Below, in pieces: positions 27,901-40,434 of a stretch of DNA of 64,000 nt (within the stretch, counting starts at the first letter, position 1; each line of letters opens with the position of its first letter). The translations under genes were made by a program, and so were the position numbers. Under the pieces are notes generated by a model. The model saw only the letters and a program-made list of their open reading frames with translations. It had not been told where the DNA came from and did no database searches. Source of the stretch: Zonotrichia leucophrys gambelii (taxonomy: Eukaryota; Chordata; Aves; Passeriformes; Passerellidae). Location: the NCBI RefSeq assembly GCF_028769735.1, contig NC_088178.1, positions 7,940,001 through 8,004,000 on the forward strand, read 5' to 3'.

Positions 27901-28357
27901 GGCGTGAGACAAATCTCTGGGGCACTGTCTGAGTATGAAGCTTCTTACTGCTGTCAGAAATGGCTTTAAAATTTACCTGGCTCCAGGTAATTTCATCAGT
28001 TGATTAAAAAAAAACCAAAACTAAATCCCATTTTATCTCATGATCCAATTCCATAATAAAATTGATGTTTCACACAGGATTTGCTAAATCACAGCACATG
28101 TCTTGAGCTGAATTTGCAATCCAGCCCAAGTGGGATAGATTTTGGGAAGTTTTCCTGCCCTTCCAGCCCCGCCCCTGCCAGGGAGGCCTGGTACAGAAAC
28201 AAATCTCTGCCAGATTAACACTGGAAAATCTAGTTAATATCCCTACACTACTGGTTTTTTTCCCCTCTGTGAACCCAGGATAACATAGTGAAAGGTAAAC
28301 AAAATCCTGTGGAATCAACACAGTTGTGTTTACAATTAACTGAAATCTGCTATTATT

Positions 28358-28417
28358 CTTTGTTAAACTTTGTTCAGCTATAGGTTTATCAAATACAGCT
28401 CTTTCTGAGATGCAAAT
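28358..28417 (+). promoter_or_regulatory. SOX-type pair plus octamer (candidate enhancer core)
   Basis: Two CTTTGTT motifs (SOX-type on the complementary strand) start exactly 10 bp apart at 28358 and 28368. A perfect octamer ATGCAAAT, the POU-factor site, follows at 28410-28417 and runs directly into a TAA/ATTA-rich stretch. The region to about 28760 has no recognisable repeat. SOX and POU factors commonly act on joint elements, though here they are about 36 bp apart and not in the tight composite spacing. Enhancer function is inference. Confidence 0.35.
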
Positions 28418-29508
28418 TAAATTCCATTATTCCTTGTTCCAAGCATCCATTGCATTTAGCAACTGCTAAAGACTGTCAATCTGCAGAAACTCTTGTACAG
28501 CTGTAACTTAATTTCAGGGGCAATGATAACATAAGGCAAACACACCAGGGGTCATTAACACAGCTACCTGGGAGTTAGCCCAGCTGCCGCACTGCTGCAA
28601 TTTGCAGAAGTTGTTTTGCAGTGTGCTAAACCACACAAAGTGCTCACTAATGTGATCTTCTAAAGACCCACAAGGGCAGGCAGCCATAAAAGTCTAAGTT
28701 TACATCTGCACCTTTGCTATTCTTTAGAATGATTCTGACATGCAAGGGCTACATGGTTAGCTACTGATTATGAACTTAATTTTCTTCACTGGTTTGCTGC
28801 TCTTCGTCACCAGCTAATCACAACCTGCCTCTGAGAGACAAATTTTTGGGGTTTTTTTGCTAATGGAAGTGTTTCCAGTAAGTACCAAAAGGATAATGGT
28901 GCCAGGTGGCTGCCATATGATTGGGTTTTTGTAAAAGCGATTACCCTTTCCAACCAGATTTTGGAAGAAGTGACCACTGCCAATTTGTCCAGGATATTGA
29001 GTGCCTGGATGGTATCTGGAAATGTAACAAATTGTCAGCTGATGTGTAACACAACCTGTGCTGTATAGTGCATCTGAATGAAAAGGAGCTTATAAAACAC
29101 AGTTACGGAACTTAAAAGGGGGAAACAGCAATGTAGATGGGAAAGCAAATTCTGACCTTCTAAGATAACAAGGACTAGGATGGTTCACCTTGCCCCCAGA
29201 ACTGACAATGGCTGCAATCAGCATGGGATGCTTTAGCACTCTGGTTGGTTGGTGAGTCCTTAGGAGAACAATAAACTAGGCTTGTTTCGGTCATTTTATA
29301 CCAGGTTTTGCATTTTAAAGAAATGAATCCTTGTGTTTCACAAAATCTGGCTGGTGTCACTTGAAATCACAATTAGTCTGTTCCAGGGCCTAGCCTCTGT
29401 AGGAGTTGCTGATGAGGCTGTACATGCCCCATCTATCCTGGAATGAGGGGCAGGAGAGCTGCCAGAGCTCTGCAAAGGCTCATTAATCCTACTGAGAAGC
29501 AATGGGGT
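28418..29508. other. Unique noncoding sequence
   Basis: No gene or recognisable transposon. The 28.4-28.8 kb part lacks low-complexity tracts and may continue the candidate regulatory element just upstream. Confidence 0.45.
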
Positions 29509-29529
29509 TAATTAGGTCAGGTTAGGTCA
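29509..29529 (+). promoter_or_regulatory. DR4 nuclear-receptor site overlapping a RORE
   Basis: Two perfect AGGTCA half-sites (29514-29519 and 29524-29529) are separated by GGTT, giving an exact DR4, the arrangement bound by thyroid hormone receptor-RXR and LXR-RXR. The first half-site is preceded by TAATT, so 29509-29519 also fits the ROR/REV-ERB monomer consensus WAWNTRGGTCA. The bases are seen directly; occupancy is inference. The site is about 65 bp upstream of the GT-rich minisatellite. Confidence 0.5.
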
Positions 29530-29590
29530 GGCATTCCTTGCTGCTGAAGCAGGGGCACTGTTATCTGAACTACTCCTGGTGCTGTCCTCC

Positions 29591-29931
29591 TAGGCGTGTG
29601 TGTGTGTGTGTGTGTGTGTGCCTCCAAGGTGTGTGTGTGCTTCAGGTGTGTGTGTGTGTGTGCTTCAGGTGTGTGTTTGTGTGCTTCAGGTCTGTGTGTG
29701 TTTGTGTGCTTCAGGTCTGTGTGTGTGCTTCAGGTGTGTGTGTGCTTCAGGTGTGTGTGTTTGTGTGCTTCAGGTGTGTGTTTGTGTGCTTCAGGTCTGT
29801 GTGTGTGCTTCAGGTGTGTGTGTGCTTCAGGTGTGTGTGTTTGTGTGCTTCAGGTCTGTGTGTGTGCTTCAGGTGTGTGTGTGCTTCAGGCTTGTGTGTG
29901 CCTCCTAGGTGTGTGTGTGCTTCCCTGTAGG
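29591..29931 (+). repeat. Compound GT / CTTCAGG minisatellite
   Basis: About 340 bp of GT dinucleotides (an uninterrupted start of about 25 nt at 29596-29620) is broken at intervals of about 16-28 bp by CTTCAGG (I count 13) and at the ends by CCTCC-type variants. Unit types with GTCTGTG, GTTTGTG and plain GT recur in order, so longer blocks were duplicated as well. The array is free of stop codons in all three plus frames, which explains the Cys/Val-rich open frames of about 100-130 codons over it; none is a gene. Alternating purine-pyrimidine sequence can adopt Z-DNA and is length-unstable. Confidence 0.95.
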
Positions 29932-32900
29932 ACACAGCTGGGCATGTGACAGGGCTGCACTTCGTAGAAAATGAATTCACAGGAGTGAGCAGCTGAATTT
30001 TCACAGCAGAGGAAAGGGGGGCTGTGAGATCTGATGTGGGGGTGCATGCAGGGCTTTGGAAAGGACAGTGATGCCATTGTCCTGGTAGGCCCCTGGACTG
30101 AAGGGCTCTCTTACACCAGTGATTGCATTTTCTGGAGCTGTGCACACATGCAGTTTGCTCTCTCACTCCTCTCCTCCTGCCCACCCTGTTCCCGCACTCC
30201 TGCACTGGCCATGTTGCTGTCTTGGTGCCTACTAGACCCCTGAATCCTGTCTTAGCAAAAACTTCTGAACCACCAATGCCAATGGTATCCATTGAGGATG
30301 GAAACATCAATGAACCTAAAATTAAATTTGTTAATCCCATTAAGACCACTACTCAAACATTTTTTTACATACTTACATACCAAATATAAATTAAATTTTA
30401 AAGGTAATTTTAAGTACTTTATAAAAGGTATAATTAGAACAAGGATCATTAAGGTGGATTTGACAGCAATTTGGTTTGCTTTATTCACCTTATAGAACTT
30501 CCTGTAGCAGGTGGAAAATCCTAGTCTGTTTGACTGTAGTGGTATTTTCTATGTTAGGAAAGATGCAAAGTAAATATTTCAAATCAACAAAACTTTCCAA
30601 CTGCCACCTTCCCTCAAAACAAAATGTGATAAATAGATGTAGAAAACACACTGACACATAAAGAAAACTTGAAATAAGGAGAGCTTAATTTGTAAACTCA
30701 CACACTGTCTGAAAACTGCTTTAGTGCCTTCTGCTGTGAACTACTTGTTTCCAAACCACGAATGCAATGTTCACTTGATTCCCAGCTGTACAGCACCAAC
30801 ACTGACCGTCCCTCTTTTTGTTGTTGTTCTTGTTGTTGGTGGGTTTTTTGTTTTTTTCTACTTGAACTGAAATTTTAATTAGAATAATCTTGTTGGTAAG
30901 AATTGATGCTCACATGTTGAAGCACAAAATTAGTTTTGTAGAAACTATGTAGTGTATTTGACAGTGTTTTCAGAAGAACATTTTATGGAGTGTCCTTCAT
31001 GAGGCAATTTGGCACACTATGCAGCACATGAAAATTCAGTGGATATTTTATAGTACACAGGACCCAAGTAAGAAAGGAAGCAGAGATTGTGAGATAGATG
31101 GAGCTGCAGAAATAAAAGGATTACTAGGAACTGTGGCAAAAGAAGGTCAAAGAACAAAGAAGGTCAGGTTTAGAGCAGAATTAATGGGTGAGAGAGGAGG
31201 TGGATCTGAGATCTGACTTACAGTGAAATGTATAACCAGCTGAACAAATTGAAGAAATTTGCAGAGCTCTGTGTGTCAGCAACCTCCTTTTGCAGATCTA
31301 AGGGCCATTCTTTTGTAAAAAACTCAGGTTAAATCCTCTGCTAGGCTAAATAGTGCATTTCCATTGATTGCAATGGGACTATTCCAATTCACACACTGAT
31401 GATCTGACTTGCAGTTTTTCTTGGTGAAGGGATCACAGACCCCTTTATTCTATCCAAAATGCCCACAGCTTGTGTCCTCTCTCTTCCTCTCCATTTTGCC
31501 CTATCTTACATATACACAAACGATGATAAAACAGGTTGTTCTAATGAACACTTTTCTATTCAACTAATTTACTCTAAAAGATAAGGAGAATTGTCAGAAA
31601 TCTGAAGTATGAGAAAAACAGAGCTAGCTAGCTCCTAGCTGGGTCATCTCTGGCTCTTGGAAACAGGGATAGACTCAGAGCAAGGGCAGCCTGGTCCAGC
31701 ACCTTGTGCTTGTGATGGTGGTGACCATCCTCTTCAGGAGCACAGGGTAGACCAGAGGCCTGAGCAAGCACACTGCAGGGTGTCTTCTGAATGTTCTTCT
31801 ACTTTCGAGTGATTTCTGAAAGCTAAAATTAAACTGTGTTAGATATGTCCTGAAGCAGACATCTTGGTCTTAGTGGGACTCATGGAATTTATTTTGTCAT
31901 TTTGTCCATTGCTTTTCAACTCATGTTGTATTTTAGCTTCTGCTGACTTCTTTGGAAAGAAATTTGTAACTTAACTACTACATAGGTTGAATACATACTA
32001 CATGAAGAAATATCTCCCCATTCTACACTGTGCAAAGATGTTTGATCCGATCCTAGCTCTACAGATTTATTTGATTTCTTCCCCTCTCTCTTCCTTCTTC
32101 CTTTGTACTGTGAGCAGCAGTGACCAATTAATGTCTATTCACTGTCTCCTCTCCAGTCATAAGCCTACAGGACTCCCTCTATTCAGCCTTCAGTTGTCTC
32201 TTTTTCACACAGAGAAATACCAATCTGCTCCGTTGCTCCTTTCACAGAAGCAGCCCCGTGCATCTGATTCGTGCAGCTTTCCCTGTGCCTTTTCCATCTC
32301 CACAGTGTCTCTTGAGAGAAAGCAGCCTCTGATTTATGCACTGCCATAACAGCATTGCTGTTCTAGTCTTCATTACTTTTCAATAATTTCTAACTTTAAG
32401 TTTGCTTTCTAGCCATTACTGAGCACTGAGCTGATGTTTTCATAGAGATAGTTGTTGTAACACGAAAATCTCATTCCTGTGTGACTGTCAGTTGAAAGAC
32501 TATAACTCCATAGTAATATTGGGGTTGTTTTAATCCTGGCAGTATCATCTTCACTTACTTGCACTCAACTTTATCTGTGACTTTGTAACTAAGGAGCTTT
32601 CCTGCCCAGGGTCCTCTGCAGTTATTCAGGAGCACTGGCTGGACATCCATCCATTGTTAGACACAGTATGGCAACCTCACTCTAACAGAGGCTTGCACCA
32701 TCCTCTGGGCATAAAAATTACTTAATGGCAGCTCCATTATGGGAATAAACACTACCTCCTGATTGCTTTTCTATGGAGACTTTTTTTTATTTGACTGAAA
32801 ACCATTAATTTACAATGCATTGAATGCTTACCTGGATGCTCTGATCCAGAAGTGTGACCTTCATTCCAAAGGCAGTGAGGGAAATGTGCTTCTTCCAGGA

Positions 32901-35900
32901 CTTCTTCCCTATGATTCTCTAGTCTAGTAGCTAAAGCAAGAGATGAGGAATTACAAAACCTGCAGTTGAATTCTGTAGTCCCTTGTTGTCGAGAGTGTGG
33001 ATAAATAATTCTCTCATCCTCTGCTTTCTTCCTGTTTCTGGACACCTGATCATTTATCTATGACTTACTCTGAGGTCGTTAGAAAATCAAGCTTATCTTT
33101 TTTATTTATTTTACTATTTAATGAGTGCATTTTTATTATTCTGAAAATAAGGAGTGCTGCTGAAGCAGAAAAGTGCTTGTTTTATATATATAAATTTTTG
33201 TTTAAGAGGTGCATTCTCAACCCCCTTAAGACAGAAAAGATAGAACAAACAAAAAGCAGGATCAATAACTAGATCCCTCAAAAATAATACCAAAATACCT
33301 GAATAGTCTCAAATAGTTGCCCAAAACATTGTGGTTTTTTTTTTTTTTTTTATTCCAAGGTAAATTACAAATAGCAGTTAAAATAATGAATGTATTTGAA
33401 ACCAAATTAAAAAATAAATATTGAGGTTTTTTTAAATAAAGACATTTAACTTGGACCTCACTAGTTCTGCTGTGACATGACTGCAAGTTTTGATTGTTCT
33501 ATGGTGATTTTAATAGTACCACTTGAATTTGGCCTGATTTCCCAAGGAAATATGTTAGCCATCATCCTGTAAACTAATTTTGAATTTACTGTTAACTTTA
33601 TATTTTGTAATGGATTAGTAATAATAAATTCTCATAAATTTTGCAAAATATCCTGGCAAATAATCTCTTTAAAGGAACATATGATGTTAAAATTCAATGT
33701 ATGTTGTGCACCACAGAATTCACATTAAAGAAAAATTGAGGAAAGCCCAAATCTTGGATAGACCTTCATTTATGTTGCTATTTTTAAATTTAAATTTTAT
33801 TCCCTCTATTGTCTCCACAATATTAAACCCACCCCCATAACATCCAGTAAATATGTTAATTTTTGTGTCATGTCAGGATCTCGTGTTGGTTAATGAGAGA
33901 GATCTTCACAAGACTTTCCTTAGTTACAGTCTCCTTATGAATCATAAAGTTAGTCTTATGCTCTGAAAAAATCTTTCTCCATTTGTTCCAATGTTTGTGG
34001 AACTGCTTGTTACTTTGTATATTTATTAAATATATAAAGGATGGGATGATTAAGTCAAAGTGAAGCATCTTTTACAAGTGTTTCTTTAGTTAGTCATGAA
34101 TATGACAAATAAGCTGCTACCATGCTAAAAGGCACTGCAATAAAAATCTCTCCACCAGATATTTTCCAATCACATTCTGCAATAACTTTGGCAGTATTGG
34201 TTATCTCTGCCCAAACAGCACAATTCTGGGAAGAGCAAATACTCCCCTTGAGTGTCACCAGTGGCTGGGTTAAATGTGGAATAGAGAGACAGGAACCAAA
34301 TTCTTCTTTGCCTCAGGAAGAGAGAGGGAGGGCTGCAGAAAATTGAAGATATGGAGGATATTGTTATTAAATACTCCTGAAACAAATTTTCCCTTGGAAG
34401 CACAAAAGGTGGCTACATGCTCCAGTGCAGTGGCTCAGATGCTGTGCTGCCTGTGACAACAGAGGAGGAAACATGGAAGCATCAAAATCTTACAGAAAAG
34501 ACACCAAGATATCACTTGGATTTTCTCATTCAAGTTTTAGTAGTTACAAAGACCATGAGACCCATCAAGGTAACATAAGGAATCAAATGACACAGGTAGA
34601 ATCAACTTCTCCAGATCTTAAGGTATCTGGAACACCAAAATTTTGTGTCAGATTTCATAAGCAGTGGTGTCATTTTCTAAGTGGTGACTTAGAAATGTGC
34701 ACTGAGTTTTCTGCTTTTACTTTTTCAGTAGATAAAAATGAAACAAGTTTAGCCTTAACAGTTTGAATGAGGTCCCATGATAAATTTGCTTTGGGATACA
34801 CAACTGATAGCAACAGTCAGTGATAAAATATCTTCCAGATTTAAAACTTGAAACTAAACAAAACAATCTTTAATGAAAGCTGTGTGACTCCTGTTCTTTT
34901 CCAGCTCCTTGCTTTGTTTACCATCCAGTCCCTAAAGGTTTATAGCCCTGATCATTAAGCAAAGGTCATGCTAATCCTCCCTACTCAGCTCCCAGCAAGC
35001 ACAAGTGCAGTGCTGCAGCATGAGTGGTAGAAACACCCAGTTTGCCTCAGCAGGCTTTTCTTTAGCTTTCAAGATGCTAATCCAAAGTGGCATTCTATTG
35101 CCCCCACTGATTATGTCTCTGTTAAAACCAATGCACTCAGGTCTTGAGTCTTTGAAGTGTTTACACCTATCCTTTCTTCTCTCCAGCACTCAGGAGTGAG
35201 TGTCACTGTGCCAGTTACTGGGACAGTCAAAAGCAGTAATGAGCTGCAGAATTAAATTAATTCATTATTCTGAACGACATATGCCAGCAAATGTGTTGCA
35301 TTTTGTGAAACACATGACAAAGACAGAGTTTAGAGAACTTGGTAGAGATGAAACCCATTAAAAATAGCTTAGAGCATTTAAAAAATGAGAACTGTTCACA
35401 AGAAAACATGTTTCTACCCTTCAGCCTCCATGGGGATCTCATTGTCCACTCTGCTTTCTTCAACCCAGTTGAAGGTTTTCTACAAACTTATTCTAAGTTT
35501 CCCTTTCTAAGCAAAACTTAAAATATTCCTTTGTTCCTGATCACTTGATTTTGTTTTCTTTTAAATAAATATTGACATTAAATAAGTTCCAGTAAATTTA
35601 ATTTAGAGTGGCTGCCCTTCACAAGCCTCTGACAGCTTGAGTGCATTACTGTCCAGGTGAAGAATGGTCAAGAAGTTACTGGAGCATTTAGACACCACTA
35701 GTAAAGATTTTCAGTAAAATATAGACTGTCTGTTTTGACTGGGCATTCTTTTTTTTTTCCCTCCATATAGCAAAAGATGCTTTTCAAGGGTTTGGCAACA
35801 AAATACAACAACTGTAAAACCACTTTACCTTCTCATCTCCCATTAGGCAAGTTTGAGGCAGGAGCTCCCTTCAGGGACTTTCCAGCTGGACAACCTGATA

Positions 35901-37305
35901 GAAAAAACTAATATCACCTAAGAAATGCAGAGTTATGGTCAAGAAAAGGACTTGCTTTCACAAGAAGGGCATCTGAAGGAATTTAACTAGAACTTAAAAT
36001 GTTTTCAGTTTCCTGCATGCCTTTTTTTTTCTTTGGCTCAGGACCCACAAGAGTTCTGAGTACACAATTTCATTTAAACAAACACCCATGATTAAATATC
36101 ATGATCCATTGGTACACTGGTTTTACCTCTCAAAGTACTACAGGTATTTTCTTGCAGAAAATATGACTTTTTCACTTGGAAGTCTGCAGATCCTCTGTAG
36201 AATGATTATCTGGATGCACTGGCGTGTGCTTCTTACATGTGCTGAGTCTAGGGAGATCCTGACCTCTGAGATTCTGTCAGTGAATTATTTTGAAATCAGG
36301 AGCTGCGGATTATTTTAGGCTTTCTTGGCATGGCTAAAGAAAACATAAATTGGTGTCAACAGATGAGGTGAATTAATCCTTAATGTGCTGTCAGGGTGCA
36401 GGTGGTTACACACCCTCATAGGCTGGAGGGATCAGGTACTTCCTGATTTTTGTAGGTGGTTTTGTAGATGCTGTGAATTTCATTGCTTGTCTATGCCTTT
36501 CTCTAACTCGAGTTGAATTAAATCAGAGGAAGAGTTGATGATGTTTGAAAGTTATGGCCTCCTGCAGAAATCTTATTAATTTTTTTTCTAACTCATATGA
36601 GATTTTCCTTTGCACTACTCACTGGTTCCTTCATTCCTTGTGTCTTCTGAATCCAGTGTGCAGAAATATTGTTTTGGTTGTTCCATGACTACAAGATGTA
36701 GGTTCTGCCTGTGTACCTGCCATGGTAATTGTTAATAGTATGGTTAAAATGGATTAATGCCCTAGGATTTGACATGGACTGTTTTAAAAGTACTGCCAGC
36801 TTTGCACACATTTGAATTATCGTTCATTTAATTTTGAAAGAAAGAATTCCATCATTTTTGACAGAAATTACATATCTTTTTGTTTTGTGCTACTGTTATT
36901 ACAGACCTGAATTTTTGACTCTTGTTGGGTTAAGAAATTGGCAGTTTCTTTAGCTGCTGAATCAGAACACAGAGTAACACCACCCTCACAAGGTGCCTCA
37001 CCCTTGACCTGAAGGAATACATCTGGGGTGAAATAATCTGTCTACTCATTCATTTTTTTTGGAACTTCATTTGAAACAGCAGAAAAAGTTGCTAATTGGC
37101 ACTAAGAGTGACTGTGCTTTTTTTTTGTCCTGGAATCCTCTCCTAATGAGATTTCCTTTCAACTTGCTACAGTGCAGTTGCTGCATTAAAGAGTTCAGTA
37201 TATACAGCAGCTTTAAGCCTTCATTTTGAAAAGAAACTATTGAAGTGACAGCCCTCCCCCCAACCAAAAACTACAATTTTGAACACTCAGTGAAATATTA
37301 ATGAG
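29932..37305. other. Unique noncoding stretch
   Basis: No gene supported. The 179-codon minus-strand frame at 29810-30349 owes its length to the minisatellite. There is a run of 17 T at 33335-33351. A short CCATTG-ATTG-CAATGG inverted repeat at 31361-31376 is reminiscent of an old amniote repeat but is not assignable. The 113-codon frame at 34425-34766 has no recognisable domain. Confidence 0.45.
33335..33351. repeat. Poly(T) run
   Basis: Seventeen consecutive T. No retrocopy or SINE body is visible on either side. Confidence 0.9.
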
Positions 37306-37681
37306 ATTTAGCGTGGGCACACAATTGTGGTAATTGGGAGTGGGGCTGTGGTGCCACATCTCAATGGGCTACAGCTGTGCAGGACAGGTGAATGATATTG
37401 GGGGTAACGAGCCATGGAGAGCCCAGGGACCAGAGGGACACAGGTGCAGTGCATCAACAGGAGGGGATAAAAGGCTGGGCTGCAGAACAAGTGGGGCAGT
37501 TGCTTGCAGCCTTCTGAAGTGGCAGGATGTTACTCTGTGTGGGCAGACAATTGAAGCCTTCTCAAGAGGTAAGGTGTTACTGTGTATGGGCTGAAGCTCT
37601 CTGAAATTGTGTTATGATACTCTGTGCGTTGTGGCTGTCTCAACTGCAATATGCTCTGTAGCAAACACTGTGACAATTTAG
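37306..37681 (+). mobile_element. Solo LTR copy B with 6-bp target duplication
   Basis: The LTR body is 37312-37675 (364 bp), flanked by perfect ATTTAG direct repeats at 37306-37311 and 37676-37681. Its first two bases are CG where the family has TG, a single change; it ends CA. It is related to the copies at 19255 and 52061 but more diverged, with deletions in the 5' half. It also has an internal duplication: the 'gcagccttctgaag...tgtgtgggc' block near 37506-37545 is repeated as a diverged copy at 37555-37592. A TATA box lies at 37466-37474 and a splice-donor-like AG|GTAAGG at 37567-37573. No internal proviral sequence is present. Confidence 0.9.
37466..37474 (+). promoter_or_regulatory. TATA box of solo LTR B
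   Basis: GATAAAAGG in the same context as in the other two copies. Because of the internal duplication, the downstream donor-like AG|GTAAGG is about 100 bp away instead of about 55 bp. Confidence 0.5.
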
Positions 37682-40373
37682 GGCAAATTAGTTGATACAG
37701 TGAGCTTAAGAGCTTAATACCCCACTTACTTTGATGACTTTTATTAGTTTGTAAGGGAGGAGGGGTTGCCCTATTCCTTTTGTATGACAATTTCTGGGGC
37801 TTCTCTTTCGTACGTCACATATGTGCTGTTTGCTGTGATATCAATTATATAGGGGTGCTGCTGCCGGACATTTATTATCTGCAAAGGAAAATTGTCCCTA
37901 AAGGAGTTTTAGTTTTGTGACTAATGTGTTGCAATGCAGAGCCAACAGTTGAATGCTGGGGTGGAGGGGAGGAGGCAGAGGAGCAGAGAGCAGCCGGCCT
38001 GCCAGGATCAGCCCAGCACTCCAGCAGGATGAGCTGTGCATGGAAGGGACTGTGGCCTGTGTTTGTGCTGCTCTCTGCATGCAGTCCATGGTTCTGTGCC
38101 TGAGGAAGCCATGGAGGTTTGGGTTTGCAGTTCAGGTTCGCATATTTGTAGCTCTGGGTTACTGAATGGAGCTGGAAATGAAAGCAGAGTTAGAGTTTGT
38201 TAAAAGCAGAATCAGTGAGAGAAAACTGATATGATTCTTTCCTTCTAACTTTTCCTAGTTTTTGCAGCTTAGGAACTGACCTTGTCCTGTGTCAGTTTTC
38301 CTCAGCATTAAACACTAACATGATTTTGTAGTACTGATATAAAAGAACAAACCTCACCCATTTGGTTCTTTTAATGGAATTAAATTAAATCCTGTACGCT
38401 GATATGTTTCACACTTAAAAAGTTTTAATGTTTTTACCCAACCATTATGATCTTCAAAAGTGATGAAATAATTATAAAAACTAATAATGATATTGTAATT
38501 AAGGATATTAACTGGTTGTAGAACAGAACCTGAACTAGTGACCAGAATAAGAACTTCTTTAAAAATGAAATTGAATATATGCTTGTGTCTTGTGAAATGC
38601 ATGTTCAAGGGGAGACAGATTTCAACAAGTATCCAAAAACGTGGTGAAAGTTGATAATAGGCCATTATGAAAGTAGTACTGTGTTTGAAATATGAACAGA
38701 TTAAGAATATTGTTTATTGTTTCCTAATTTAAGAAATGTTTTTGTGGGTTTGTTGGAATTTTCATGTTAGATGTTTCAAATCTTCTTTTCAGTTGTTTGA
38801 AAAACAGTTCAACCATGAAAAGAGGCACAAAAGGGCATGACATATTGACATAGAAAGCTGTGGATCACTGAGTCCCATAAATTTCCACACCTTATGTCAG
38901 AAAATTCTCTTGAAAATAGTTTTTTCTCCAAATATCAGGACTTCAAACTCAGCTTAGATCCTTGCATTCAGACTGGGTTCTGTCTGTTGCATACAGCTCA
39001 CCCCAAACAAGTACTAAATGATGGTCTCAGCTGCACCTGCACAACTTCACTTGGTACAGCTGGTGTCTGTAGTGACACCTGTGCATTTCCTGTAGCCTTT
39101 CAGTGCCACAGGTCACTGTCTCCAGGAGCAGCAGCTGAAGTGAATGTGGTGGATTTCTCTGCTGCACTGTAGAATGAAAGTTGCATGACAACATTTCTGA
39201 AGCTGGTAATTATGTGTTAGTTGGTAAGGGCTCATCTTAGTTGTCAGAGTCTGGTTACTTCTGTGGTACTCAAAGCTGAATGAAAACGTTGTTTATAAAC
39301 AGCCAGATTCTGAAAGGTACACCCAATCTGGGCAGTATTTGTCTTACCTGAGTGAGGTGAGGTTCTGCTCAATGAAATAAAGTATTGGAAGGCAGCCCAA
39401 AGTGGATAGCAGTGATAGAAACCAGAGCTATGCAGTGCATGTGTCATTTCAAGAGTATTTGCTTCCAACAGACTACAGTTAGATGACATAAAGTCCTGTT
39501 AAAGTAATTTACCTGTGCTGCTATAACATACCTCCTTTTGGACACTTCCAACACAGAAAAGTAAAAGTTGTTAATGGAACAGTTTATTTCATGTAATGAA
39601 CACAGCTAGAGAACAAGCTGTTCCTTGTTTTCATAACAAAGGAAACAAAACTATTGAAAGGAATGACACCCCTTCACAATAGCTGCAGACTTTATTTCCT
39701 GCTATGGGGGGAAAAGTAGGAATTACAGGAGCTGTATTCTCAAAAGGCAATTTCTCTGCAATTCAAGGCGAGGAGAGGATGCTTACTGCTGAGAAAATCA
39801 GGCCTTAAATGTAAAATTTGGAAAGCTTTGAGTCAGGAAAAGAAAGTTGAGGCTTATTCAAGCACTGCTTGCATCACAGTCTGGCTGTATTTGTGGATGA
39901 GCCTGTGGTAGTGCTGAGCTGAGTAGGCAATTTAGCATTCACTGACACAGCCCTGAAGGCTGTCATTGCTTTGACCTTCTCAACAGCCTCAACCTGATAT
40001 GGATGCACCAGGCAATCATTTAAGAAGCCAGGAGAAAGGCAAATCAAGCATGATTTTGTGCTGCTGCAAAAAGGATAATCATATATACTAAAAATAAGCA
40101 TTAAAGAGAAAAGATGAATGCAATGCCTAAAAAAGCAAATCTCTGAAAGGACAGAAACTGGGGTCATCACCCTTACATATCCATGGAACTGAAATCATGC
40201 TCTGTGGAACAGACAAATCATTTTTGTGGAGTGAGTGACAGTGATGGGAATCTCTGGCTGCTGGGATGAGCAAACTTCAACCACTCAGTTCAATCATTTT
40301 ATGATTAAATAGTTGTGTGGAGAGCCCCTGTTTTAATTATATTTTATATTTGGAGAAATGCACACTGTGAGGT

Positions 40374-40434
40374 GTTTCTATGCACATAAAGCCTATCCTA
40401 TACATGTTTCTATGTACATATAGCCTACACAAAC
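40374..40434 (+). repeat. 32-bp tandem duplication, two copies
   Basis: GTTTCTATGCACATAAAGCC at 40374 recurs as GTTTCTATGTACATATAGCC at 40406, period 32 bp, the second copy slightly shorter and with a few substitutions. Confidence 0.8.

Larger units (their letters stand above)
19603..28357. other. Unique AT-rich noncoding stretch
   Basis: No gene, CR1 or LTR is recognisable. Two inverted AGAACA/TGTTCT arrangements occur at 21561-21578 and 21979-21996. The part from about 22780 to 25600 is very AT-rich, has many TAAT-type homeodomain cores, includes two TCAAGTG motifs (22850-22856 and 22978-22984), and is free of recognisable recent repeats. This resembles conserved noncoding DNA, but only an alignment could show it. 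Confidence 0.45.

Noticed and set aside
28895..28915. CTCF-like GCCAGGTGGCTG
   Set aside because: Only the right part of the core fits; the CCA-S-Y part is mismatched.
29538..30349. Overlapping open frames of 102-179 codons on both strands
   Set aside because: They are produced by the GT/CTTCAGG minisatellite, which has no stop codons in several frames. The Cys/Val and His/Thr peptides are repeat translations.
31144..31166. Two AGGTCA half-sites in direct orientation
   Set aside because: The 11-bp spacer is outside the DR0-DR5 range used by nuclear receptors.
31361..31376. CCATTG-ATTG-CAATGG inverted repeat resembling an ancient amniote repeat motif
   Set aside because: Too short to assign to a family by eye; the flanks give no further match.
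33335..33351. Poly(T) run as a possible retrocopy tail
   Set aside because: No gene-derived sequence is recognisable on the expected side.
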